From NCBI RefSeq assembly GCF_902506095.1, contig NZ_LR733293.1, positions 3,718,264 to 3,782,263 on the forward strand: a stretch of DNA of 64,000 nucleotides. The letters are read 5' to 3'. This document shows positions 40,632-48,288 of this stretch, piece after piece; within the stretch, counting starts at the first letter, position 1; every line of letters begins with the position of its first letter. The notes under the pieces were generated by a model. That model worked only from the letters and a program-made list of their open reading frames with translations, was not told the origin of the DNA and did not search any database. Both the position numbers and the translations under genes were made by a program. The stretch is from Arthrobacter sp. 9AX (lineage in GTDB: Bacteria > Actinomycetota > Actinomycetes > Actinomycetales > Micrococcaceae).

Positions 40632-41542
40632 GCACCGCCACAGCCCGCGCCGGCCGCACCTCCGCTGCAGCTGCACTGCGCTCCGGCAGCAAAACCAAAC
40701 GCCACTACGGGACCCACATCTTCCTGGCTGTTATGGCAGTGATGTGGCTGATTCCGCTGGGCTGGTCGCTGTACACCGCGCTCCGTCCCGTGGCATCGAC
40801 GAACCAGTATGGCTATTTCAGCTTTGCGGGCAGCTTCAATTTCGACAATTTTGCCCAGGCCTGGACCCAGGGCGGGTTTGCCACGTACTTCTGGAACTCG
40901 GTCATCATCACCGTCCCGGCCGTCCTGCTGACCCTGTTCCTCGCCTCCCTGATGGCTTTCGCCGTGAGCCGGGTGAGCTGGAGATTCAACATCACGCTGC
41001 TGATCATGTTCACCGCCGGCAACCTGCTTCCGCCGCAGGTCCTGGCCGCCCCGCTGTTCGAGATGGCGAAGCACTTCCAGGTGCCGTACTCGTTCAGCGA
41101 CTCCGGAAACATGCTGAATACCTACATTGTGGTGATCGCTGTCAACACGGCGTTCCAGATGGGTTTCTGCACCTTTGTGCTGTCCAACTACATGAAGGCA
41201 CTCTCCGCGGACCTCACCGAAGCCGCGCTGGTGGACGGGGCCGGCATCTGGCGGCAGTACCGGGAAATCATCATGCCGCTGTGCCGGCCCGCGTTCGCAG
41301 CGCTCGGCACCCTCCAGGTCATCTTCATCTACAACGACTACTTCTGGCCCCTGATCTTTATCCAAAGCGGCAACCGGCTTCCCATCACCACGGCCATCAA
41401 CAACCTCCAGGGGGAGTTCCTGAGCAACTACAACCTGCTGGCGGCGGGCGCCGTCATCACCGTCATCCCCACGCTGGTGATCTACCTGCTCCTGCAACGG
41501 CAGTTTGTTGCGGGCCTGACTCTCGGTTCCAGCAAGGGGTAG
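40628..41542 (+). CDS. Sugar ABC transporter permease (MalG/UgpE type)
   Basis: A 304-residue permease with six TM helices and the EAA loop EAALVDGAGIWRQYREIIMPLCRP. It pairs with the preceding permease. No ATP-binding gene occurs in the operon, so a shared MsiK-type ATPase elsewhere is expected. Confidence 0.9.
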   Translation: MSTATARAGRTSAAAALRSGSKTKRHYGTHIFLAVMAVMWLIPLGWSLYTALRPVASTNQYGYFSFAGSFNFDNFAQAWTQGGFATYFWNSVIITVPAVLLTLFLASLMAFAVSRVSWRFNITLLIMFTAGNLLPPQVLAAPLFEMAKHFQVPYSFSDSGNMLNTYIVVIAVNTAFQMGFCTFVLSNYMKALSADLTEAALVDGAGIWRQYREIIMPLCRPAFAALGTLQVIFIYNDYFWPLIFIQSGNRLPITTAINNLQGEFLSNYNLLAAGAVITVIPTLVIYLLLQRQFVAGLTLGSSKG

Positions 41543-41601
41543 ACCATCATGGAACACAACGGAACATAACCCTCCGGCCTCAGCAGCACGAAAGGAACTC
41601 C

Positions 41602-42390
41602 ATGCTCCCCGCAGCACGCCACCAGGCAATCGTGGACGTCGTCCAGCGCGAACGGGTTGTCCGCGTCTCGGACCTCGCCCAGCAACTGGGCGTTTCGCTG
41701 ATGACTGTCCGCCGGGATATCGAGCTCCTGGAGGAAGTCGGGAAGCTGGAGCGGATCCACGGCGGCGCCAAGCTTCCCGGCGACGCCAGCACCCACGAGC
41801 CCGGCTTCGAGCTGAAATCCACCCAGCTGACCTCGGAGAAGCGGGCCATCGCCGTTGAAGCGGCCGCGCTGGTCCAGGAAGGAATGGCCGTTGGTTTGAG
41901 TGCAGGGACCACCACGTGGGCCCTCGCCCAAGAACTGGTGAACGGTCCGCAGATCACGGTGGTGACCAACTCGGTCCGGATCGCCGACCTGTTCCACCAC
42001 GCGGCGTCAACTGGCGCTGCCCGCTACAGCTCCACGGTGATCCTGATCGGCGGCCAGCGCACGCCGTCGGACGCCTTGGTGGGCCCCATCGCCACCAGCG
42101 CGTTGAAGCAGCTGCACCTGGACCTGCTGTTCCTGGGTGTCCACGGCATGGACGCCGTGGCCGGCTTCACCACCCCCAACCTCCTGGAAGCCGAAACGAA
42201 CCGGGCCTTTGTGGCGGCAGCACGGAAAACCGTGGTGCTCGCGGACCACACCAAGTGGGGGGTGCTGGGCATCAGTTCCATCGCGTCGCTGGAGGAAGTG
42301 GACGAGGTGATCAGCGACCCCGGGCTGGGCGCCGAGGCGCAACGTGTACTGCAGGAGAAGGTGGGGAGGCTGCGGCTCGCTGCCGCCTAG
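41602..42390 (+). CDS. DeoR/GlpR-family transcriptional regulator
   Basis: A 262-residue regulator. The N-terminal winged HTH is ARHQAIVDVVQRERVVRVSDLAQQLGVSLMTVRRDIELLEEVGKLERIHGGA. The C-terminal DeoR sugar-phosphate sensor domain follows (VGLSAGTTTWALAQEL...FLGVHGMDAVAGFTTPNLLEAETNRA...VLADHTKWG). An AAAGGA site precedes the ATG at 41,602; the frame is open upstream only as a shadow of the permease. It probably controls this ABC operon by binding a phosphorylated sugar. Confidence 0.92.
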   Translation: MLPAARHQAIVDVVQRERVVRVSDLAQQLGVSLMTVRRDIELLEEVGKLERIHGGAKLPGDASTHEPGFELKSTQLTSEKRAIAVEAAALVQEGMAVGLSAGTTTWALAQELVNGPQITVVTNSVRIADLFHHAASTGAARYSSTVILIGGQRTPSDALVGPIATSALKQLHLDLLFLGVHGMDAVAGFTTPNLLEAETNRAFVAAARKTVVLADHTKWGVLGISSIASLEEVDEVISDPGLGAEAQRVLQEKVGRLRLAAA

Positions 42391-42431
42391 GGGCTGGGCG
42401 ATCAAGGCCGGCCAGGCCACTGCAACCCTTG

Positions 42432-43460
42432 TCAGGGGCAGCCGCAGGACTGCCGGACCTGCAACTCGGCCGGGAAGATCAGGTGTTCGGATTCCTTGCC
42501 ACGGTGGGCGCCGATCAGGGCACTGACGGCGGCCTCGGCCATGGCCTTTGCCGGTTGCTTCACCGTAGTGAGCGGCGGCCAGCTGTACTCCGCCTCAGCC
42601 GAACCGTCGAAGGACGCCAGGGCGATGTCCCGGGGAATCGACAGTCCCGCCTCGTGGAGGGCCCGGAGGATCCCCACCGCCTGCAGGTCCGAGGTGGAAA
42701 AGATCGCCGTCGGACGGTTGGCGGCGGCCAGGAGGCGTTTGCCTGCGGCATAGCCGCCTTCGCGGGTGAAGGGGGTGCGGACAATGGGGCCCTCGGGCAG
42801 GCCGGCGTCGGCCAGGGCCTGCAGCCACCCCTCTTCACGGCCGTCGTAGAAGTTTCCGGTGTTGGTACCCATGGCCAGGGCGATGTTGGTGTGTCCGTGG
42901 CCGATCAGGTGCTCAACGGCCGCTTTCGCTCCGGCCACCAGGTCCACGCCCACGCTGTTGTAGCCGGGGGCATCGGCACTGTGGTTCAGAAGGACAACGG
43001 GGATTTCCGCCGATTCGAGGTCTGCCAGGCCAGGCTCCATCAGCACGCTGGAAAGGATTACCCCGTCCACTTGGCGCGCCGCAAGGTTGCGGACGTTCCG
43101 GAGTTCCTTGGCCAGGTTTCCGTCCGAGTTGGTCAGCACCAGGGCGTAGCCCAGTTCCGCGGCGGCGTCTTCCACGGCGTGGGCCAGGAGTGAGAAGAAG
43201 GGGTTGCTGTTGTCCGGGATGACCAGCCCGATGGTTTCGCTGGATCCCAATTTCAGGGCCCGCGCTGCAGCGTTGGGCCGGTAGCCCAGCCTGCGGATCG
43301 CATCCTGGACTTTCGCTTCGGTGGCGGGGGCCACCTTCTTCGGCCCGCCGTTGACCACATAACTCACGACGGCGGTGCTGACGCCCGCGAAGCGGGCAAC
43401 ATCCTTGCGCGTCACCGGCCCGCGCGGCGCCGGCACAGCCGAAGTGGTCATGGAGTACAT
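42432..43460 (-). CDS. LacI-family transcriptional regulator
   Basis: A 342-residue repressor. The HTH/hinge runs VTRKDVARFAGVSTAVVSYVVNGGPKKVAPATEAKVQDAIRRLGYRPNAAARAL. The periplasmic-binding-like sensor domain follows (IGLVIPDNSNPFFSLLAHAVE...GHTNIALAMGTNTG...AIFSTSDLQAVGILRAL). The start may be ATG 43,460 or ATG 43,451 three codons on. It lies 5 bp downstream of the oxidoreductase on the same strand, likely one transcript. It is the obvious regulator of the alpha-galactoside genes reading the other way. Confidence 0.92.
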   Translation of the reverse strand: MYSMTTSAVPAPRGPVTRKDVARFAGVSTAVVSYVVNGGPKKVAPATEAKVQDAIRRLGYRPNAAARALKLGSSETIGLVIPDNSNPFFSLLAHAVEDAAAELGYALVLTNSDGNLAKELRNVRNLAARQVDGVILSSVLMEPGLADLESAEIPVVLLNHSADAPGYNSVGVDLVAGAKAAVEHLIGHGHTNIALAMGTNTGNFYDGREEGWLQALADAGLPEGPIVRTPFTREGGYAAGKRLLAAANRPTAIFSTSDLQAVGILRALHEAGLSIPRDIALASFDGSAEAEYSWPPLTTVKQPAKAMAEAAVSALIGAHRGKESEHLIFPAELQVRQSCGCP

Positions 43461-43465
43461 GCTAG

Positions 43466-44668
43466 CTACCAGTTGCCCGGGGCGTCGCCAAAGTCGCGGA
43501 TGGGCAGCCGCGCGCCATTCTGCTGGGCCGACTGGTGGGCCACGATTCCGGGCAGGGTGAAACGTGCCGCTACCCAGGCGTTCACCGGGGGCAGGGTGCC
43601 CGCGTTGACCGCAGTGACGAAGTCGTCCACCAGGAAATGGTGGCTGCCCTCATGGCCGTTGGGCGCACCGCGGAACTCCTCCGGCAGCCGTTCCACGTCA
43701 TGGACGGGAGAAAGCCCGGAGACAAACGCGTCGCGGAGCTCGGGGGCGACGTTGGCCAGGGAGGGGTCCTCCAGGGACATGCTGGGCCGCGTTTCGAGCT
43801 GCTCCGAAATGTCGTGGACGTTGACCTTGTCCTGCCAGACGGTGACCTTTGCGAGCTGCTCGAAGCTTGCCTCGGTGCCGAAGAACCGGAACCGGGACTC
43901 GCGGATGTGGGACGGATAGCCCACGCGGCGCATCTCGTTGGTGCGCATCACGCCGCCGTCGTTCAGTTCAAAGAGTGCCGTGGCGTTGGAAAAGTCGTTG
44001 CCGAACATACTGACGTCCTTGTCGAACACGCCGTCGTTGCGGTCGTCCCGCACCCCTACGCAGCTGACGCTCACGGCATGCGCCGGGACGGCACCCAGCA
44101 CTCCCCCGATGGCGTGCGTGGGGTAGAGCATCGGCGGGTAGCTGGCGGTCTCCTTCCAGCGCTCACCGCCGCTGTACTGGTAGGCGTCATAGAAGCCCAG
44201 GTCCATGTCGTGGACGTAGTCGCCCTCGGAGTAGAAGATCCGGCCGAACCGGCCGGCAGCCTGCTGCCCCCGGGCGTACACCGTAGCGGGGTTGTAGTAG
44301 CTGGTCTCCCCCATCATGTACACCAGCCGGGTTTCGCGCACGGCGTCGATGATCCGCGCGATCTCCTCTTCCGAAATGGCCATGGGGACCGCCGAGTACA
44401 CATGCTTGCCCGCCCGGAGCGCCTTCTCCACCAGCGGGCCGTGGGTCCAGCGCTGGGTAAAGATCGCCACCGCGTCGATATCGGACGCGAGCAGTTCCTC
44501 AAAGCTCTCCTTGGATCCGGCGAGGTGGTACCGCTCCACGGCTTCGGCGGCGCGCTCGGGCCGCTCGTCCACCACATAGACGTTGCTGACGCCCGGGTGG
44601 AGGTTGAAGAGGTGTGCGAACTGTCCGCCGAACTGGCCTGCGCCGAGTACGCCGATCGAAAACGTCAT
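43466..44668 (-). CDS. Gfo/Idh/MocA-family oxidoreductase
   Basis: A 400-residue protein with an N-terminal NAD(P) Rossmann fold (FSIGVLGAGQFGGQFAHLF). The family's Lys-equivalent segment is AGKHVYSAVPMAIS, and the C-terminal GFO_IDH_MocA-like domain contains MLYPTHAIGGVLGAV. These enzymes oxidise or epimerise sugars or inositols. Here it is divergent from the alpha-galactoside transport genes, so it may process a released sugar. The exact substrate is unknown. Confidence 0.86.
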   Translation of the reverse strand: MTFSIGVLGAGQFGGQFAHLFNLHPGVSNVYVVDERPERAAEAVERYHLAGSKESFEELLASDIDAVAIFTQRWTHGPLVEKALRAGKHVYSAVPMAISEEEIARIIDAVRETRLVYMMGETSYYNPATVYARGQQAAGRFGRIFYSEGDYVHDMDLGFYDAYQYSGGERWKETASYPPMLYPTHAIGGVLGAVPAHAVSVSCVGVRDDRNDGVFDKDVSMFGNDFSNATALFELNDGGVMRTNEMRRVGYPSHIRESRFRFFGTEASFEQLAKVTVWQDKVNVHDISEQLETRPSMSLEDPSLANVAPELRDAFVSGLSPVHDVERLPEEFRGAPNGHEGSHHFLVDDFVTAVNAGTLPPVNAWVAARFTLPGIVAHQSAQQNGARLPIRDFGDAPGNW

Positions 44669-44700
44669 TGTCTGCCTTCCTGCGTTGCGGGAGCGAAAGG

Positions 44701-44754
44701 GTAAGCGCTCTCCGTCAGTCAGCCCAGTGTTGCACCGGCTTCTACTCGAGTCAA
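44701..44754 (-). promoter_or_regulatory. Promoter and LacI-type operator of the oxidoreductase-regulator transcript
   Basis: On the minus strand, TTGACT (44,749-44,754) and AACACT (44,726-44,731) are 17 bp apart. Between the start site and the gene lies GAGAGCGCTTAC (44,701-44,712), an imperfect palindrome around the CG centre typical of LacI-family operators. Autoregulation by the LacI protein is likely. Confidence 0.45.
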
Positions 44755-44804
44755 CTACCGGGAAACGGGAATTATTCGGGCAAATAAAAGATGAAAAGTA
44801 ACTC

Positions 44805-44833
44805 TTGCCACCCCTAATCTACTCGTGTAGATT
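44805..44833 (+). promoter_or_regulatory. Promoter with embedded operator for the alpha-galactoside operon
   Basis: TTGCCA (44,805-44,810) and TAGATT (44,828-44,833) are separated by 17 bp. A perfect inverted repeat AATCTAC-N4-GTAGATT (44,816-44,833) covers the spacer and the -10, so a bound protein would block polymerase. Confidence 0.55.
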
Positions 44834-44878
44834 GCTCTTCAAGTTGTTACCACCGTCACAGTCAGGAAAGGGTCGAAG

Positions 44879-45820
44879 ATGACCACCCTTGCCAAACACT
44901 CAAGATCTGTTTCGCCTGCCGCAGACAAACCCCAGCGGAACGGCGGCCTCCGCCAGCTCGGCGACCTGAAGATCGCACTGCTTTTCATCGCCCCGGCCAT
45001 GATCGGGTTCATCGTCTTCTACGTGGTTCCCACCATCCGCGGCGTGTACCTGAGCTTCACCGAATACAACATCCTGGGAGACCCGGAATGGATCGGCGTG
45101 GAGAACTACGCCGCCATCGCCAAGGACCCGCTCTTCTGGAACTCGCTGGCGGTCACCGGACAGTACGTTTTCCTCAACATCGTCCTCCAGACCGCACTGG
45201 CCCTGGGACTGGCCCTCCTGATGCACAATGTGGCCAAATCCACCATCATCCGCGGCACCCTGCTGCTGCCGTACCTGATGTCCAACGTCATCGCCGCGCT
45301 GCTGTGGTTCTGGATGCTCGACTACCAGATCGGCGTGGTGAACCAGTTCATCGAATGGGCAGGCCTTCCCCGCGTGGCGTTCTTCGGCAGTGAAGCGTGG
45401 GCCATCCCCACCCAGGCCCTGATCAACACCTGGCGGCACATGGGCTACACGGCGCTGCTGATCTTCGCCGGCCTCCAGGCCATCCCCGGCCACGTGTACG
45501 AGGTGGCGAAACTGGACGGCGCCTCAGCTTTCCAAACCTTCCGGAAGATCACCATTCCCCTGCTGCGTCCCGTCCTGGTACTGGTCCTGGTGGTGACGGT
45601 GATCGGCTCCTTCCAGGTCTTCGACACCGTCGCCGTTACCTCCGGAGGCGGACCTGTCAACGCCACCCGCGTCATCCAGTACTACATCTACCAGCGCGCC
45701 TTCACCGAGTCGGACTTCGGCTACGGATCCGCCATCGCCGTCATTCTCTTCCTCATCCTCGCCCTGGTGGCCTTCATCCAAATGAAGTTCCTCAAGGGCA
45801 ACGAGTCGGACCTGGACTAA
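44879..45820 (+). CDS. Sugar ABC transporter permease (MalF type), alpha-galactoside module
   Basis: A 313-residue permease with six TM helices. The EAA-type loop reads EVAKLDGASAFQTFRKITIPLLRP. It is the first gene of the operon, 46 bp after the promoter/operator, with an AAAGGGTCGAAG leader. Confidence 0.9.
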   Translation: MTTLAKHSRSVSPAADKPQRNGGLRQLGDLKIALLFIAPAMIGFIVFYVVPTIRGVYLSFTEYNILGDPEWIGVENYAAIAKDPLFWNSLAVTGQYVFLNIVLQTALALGLALLMHNVAKSTIIRGTLLLPYLMSNVIAALLWFWMLDYQIGVVNQFIEWAGLPRVAFFGSEAWAIPTQALINTWRHMGYTALLIFAGLQAIPGHVYEVAKLDGASAFQTFRKITIPLLRPVLVLVLVVTVIGSFQVFDTVAVTSGGGPVNATRVIQYYIYQRAFTESDFGYGSAIAVILFLILALVAFIQMKFLKGNESDLD

Positions 45821-45829
45821 GGAATTCCC

Positions 45830-46756
45830 ATGACCACCACCGCAAGCCGCGCCCCGCTCACCAAGCCGGCCAGCCGCCGTCGTCCGTTCAACCCACGCCG
45901 CGCCGGCGCCTGGGCACTCCTGGTCCTCGCTATCGCCGTCTCGGTCCTGCCCTTCCTCTGGGTACTCCGCACAGCACTGTCCACCAACAACGCGCTGGCC
46001 ACCAACGCCACCAGCCTGCTGCCGGCGGAGTTCAGCTTCGGCGCCTTCAAACGGGTCTTCGGGCTCCAGTCAGCGGCGGAGGCCGTGGCAGAAGGAGGGT
46101 CCGGGGCACAGATCGACTTCTGGCTCTACCTGCGGAACTCGCTCATCTTCTCCTCCGTCACCACCGCGGGCGCCGTCTTCTTCAGCGCCATGGCCGCCTA
46201 CGCGTTCGCCCGGCTGCGCTGGAAGGGCCGGAACGCCGTCTTCAGCCTTTTCCTCGGCACCATGCTGGTCCCACCGATCTTCACCGCACTGCCCAACTTC
46301 CTGCTCATCAAGAACCTGGACCTGCTCAACACGATGCTCGGCATGGTCCTGCCTTACCTCTTTATGACCCCCTTCGCCATCTTCTTCCTGCGGCAGTTCT
46401 TCCTGAACATGTCCCGCGAGGTGGAAGAGGCAGCGATGCTCGACGGCGCCAAGCACCTGCGGATCTTCTTCCAGATCATCCTGCCCAACGCCGCAGCCCC
46501 CATCGCCACGCTGGCCCTGCTCACCTTCATCGGCCAGTGGAACGAATACTTCTGGCCCCTGCTGGTGGGCTCCCAGGACGACGTCCGCGTGCTACAGGTG
46601 GGCCTGGGCGTCTTCAAGTCCCAGTCCCCGCAGGGCGCCCCGGACTGGTCCGGCCTGATGGCCGCGACCCTCATCTCGGCCCTGCCGGTGCTGATCCTCT
46701 TCGCCGCCTTCGGCAAGAAGATCGTCAACTCCATCGGCTTCTCCGGCATCAAGTAA
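45830..46756 (+). CDS. Sugar ABC transporter permease (MalG type), alpha-galactoside module
   Basis: A 308-residue permease with six TM helices and the EAA loop EEAAMLDGAKHLRIFFQIILPNAAAP, 9 bp after the previous gene. Like the first sugar operon, this one has no ATPase gene. Confidence 0.9.
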   Translation: MTTTASRAPLTKPASRRRPFNPRRAGAWALLVLAIAVSVLPFLWVLRTALSTNNALATNATSLLPAEFSFGAFKRVFGLQSAAEAVAEGGSGAQIDFWLYLRNSLIFSSVTTAGAVFFSAMAAYAFARLRWKGRNAVFSLFLGTMLVPPIFTALPNFLLIKNLDLLNTMLGMVLPYLFMTPFAIFFLRQFFLNMSREVEEAAMLDGAKHLRIFFQIILPNAAAPIATLALLTFIGQWNEYFWPLLVGSQDDVRVLQVGLGVFKSQSPQGAPDWSGLMAATLISALPVLILFAAFGKKIVNSIGFSGIK

Positions 46757-46798
46757 CCACCCCGCCATCCCTTCCCACCCGAAACGGAAAGTAGAACC

Positions 46799-48139
46799 AT
46801 GAAGAAAACCCTCGGCGCCGTCGCCGTTGCTGCCGCTGTGGCACTGTCCCTGTCCGCCTGCAGCGGATCCTCCTCCTCCGCAGAATCCGCCAAGGGCGAG
46901 ATCAGCTACTGGCTCTGGGACGCCAACCAGCTCCCCGCCTACCAACAGTGCGCTGACGACTTCACCAAGGCCAACCCGGACATCAAGGTCAAGATCACCC
47001 AGCGCGGCTGGGACGACTACTGGTCCACCCTCACCAACGGGTTCGTGGGCGGTACCGCTCCGGACGTGTTCACCAACCACCTGGGACGCTACGGCGAACT
47101 GGCCGAAAACAAGCAGCTGCTGGCCATCGACGACGCCGTCAAGAAGGACAACATCGACCTCAGCGGCTACAACGAGGGCCTCGCCGATCTCTGGGTGGGC
47201 CAGGACGGCAAGCGCTACGGCCTGCCCAAGGACTGGGACACCATCGGCCTCTTCTACAACAAGGCCATGCTGGCCGGCGCCGGCGTCACCGAGGACCAGA
47301 TGAAGAACCTCACCTGGAACCCCGAAGACGGCGGCAGCTACGAAAAGGTCATCGCGCACCTCACCGTGGACAAGAGCGGCAAGCGCGGCGACGAGCCCGG
47401 CTTCGACAAGAACAACGTCCAGGTCTACGGCCTGGGGCTCAACGGCGGCGGCGACTCCTCGGGCCAGACCGAGTGGAGCTACCTCACCAACACCACCGGC
47501 TGGTCCCACACGGACAAGAACCCTTGGGGCACCCACTACAACTACGACGACCCCAAGTTCCAGGAAAGCATGACCTGGTTCGCAGGCCTCGCCGAGAAGG
47601 GTTACATGCCCAAGCTCGAAACCACCGTAGGCGCAGCCATGGCTGACACCTTCGCGGCAGGCAAGTCTGCCATCAACGCCCACGGCTCGTGGATGATCGG
47701 GCAGTACACCGGTTACAAGGGCATCGAAGTGGGCATCGCCCCCACTCCCGTCGGTCCCGAGGGTGAGCGCGCCTCAATGTTCAACGGACTGGCGGACTCC
47801 GTCTGGGCCGGCACCAAAAAGAAGGACGCCTCCATCAAGTGGGTGGAATACCTCGCCTCGGCTGACTGCCAGGACGTTGTAGCCTCCAAGGCAGTGGTCT
47901 TCCCGGCGCTCAAGGCATCCTCGGACAAGGCTGCCGAAGCATTCGCCGCGAAGGGCGTGGACGTCAGCGCCTTCACCGAGCACGTCAAGAACAAGACCAC
48001 CTTCCTGTACCCCATCACAGACAACACCGCGAAGGTCAAGGGCATCATGGAACCTGCCATGGACGCCGTGGTCTCCGGCAAGGCGCCCGCAAGTTCCCTC
48101 ACCCAGGCCAACGAACAGGTCAACGCCCTCTTCAAGTAG
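46799..48139 (+). CDS. Sugar ABC transporter substrate-binding lipoprotein, alpha-galactoside module
   Basis: A 446-residue solute-binding protein with a Sec signal and lipobox (MKKTLGAVAVAAAVALSLSACSG). The carbohydrate-binding body includes ISYWLWDANQLPAYQQCADDF and GLPKDWDTIGLFYNKAML. A raffinose/melibiose-type ligand is likely because the next gene is an alpha-galactosidase. Confidence 0.9.
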   Translation: MKKTLGAVAVAAAVALSLSACSGSSSSAESAKGEISYWLWDANQLPAYQQCADDFTKANPDIKVKITQRGWDDYWSTLTNGFVGGTAPDVFTNHLGRYGELAENKQLLAIDDAVKKDNIDLSGYNEGLADLWVGQDGKRYGLPKDWDTIGLFYNKAMLAGAGVTEDQMKNLTWNPEDGGSYEKVIAHLTVDKSGKRGDEPGFDKNNVQVYGLGLNGGGDSSGQTEWSYLTNTTGWSHTDKNPWGTHYNYDDPKFQESMTWFAGLAEKGYMPKLETTVGAAMADTFAAGKSAINAHGSWMIGQYTGYKGIEVGIAPTPVGPEGERASMFNGLADSVWAGTKKKDASIKWVEYLASADCQDVVASKAVVFPALKASSDKAAEAFAAKGVDVSAFTEHVKNKTTFLYPITDNTAKVKGIMEPAMDAVVSGKAPASSLTQANEQVNALFK

Positions 48140-48148
48140 GCCCCATTC

Positions 48149-48222
48149 GTGGCTGCGTATGTGGTCGCAGCCACCGTGGCTGGATGCCGCCGTTTCGTTC
48201 TCGCGCGGCGGCATCCAGCCAC
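48149..48222 (+). terminator. Two tandem hairpins between binding protein and alpha-galactosidase
   Basis: The first is GTGGCTGCG/CGCAGCCAC (48,149-48,174). The second is a perfect 17-bp stem GTGGCTGGATGCCGCCG/CGGCGGCATCCAGCCAC (48,176-48,222). Neither is followed by a U tract. They probably protect or partly terminate the abundant transporter message. Confidence 0.55.
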
Positions 48223-48288
48223 CCCTTCCCTTGCCTTCCCTCCCGTGCGTAACTTAAGACGCGCCCCTTGAACACTGAAAGAGATCCT

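Noticed and set aside
38223-40676. An 817-residue minus-strand frame
   Set aside because: Antisense to the binding-protein and permease genes. No domain, shadow composition.
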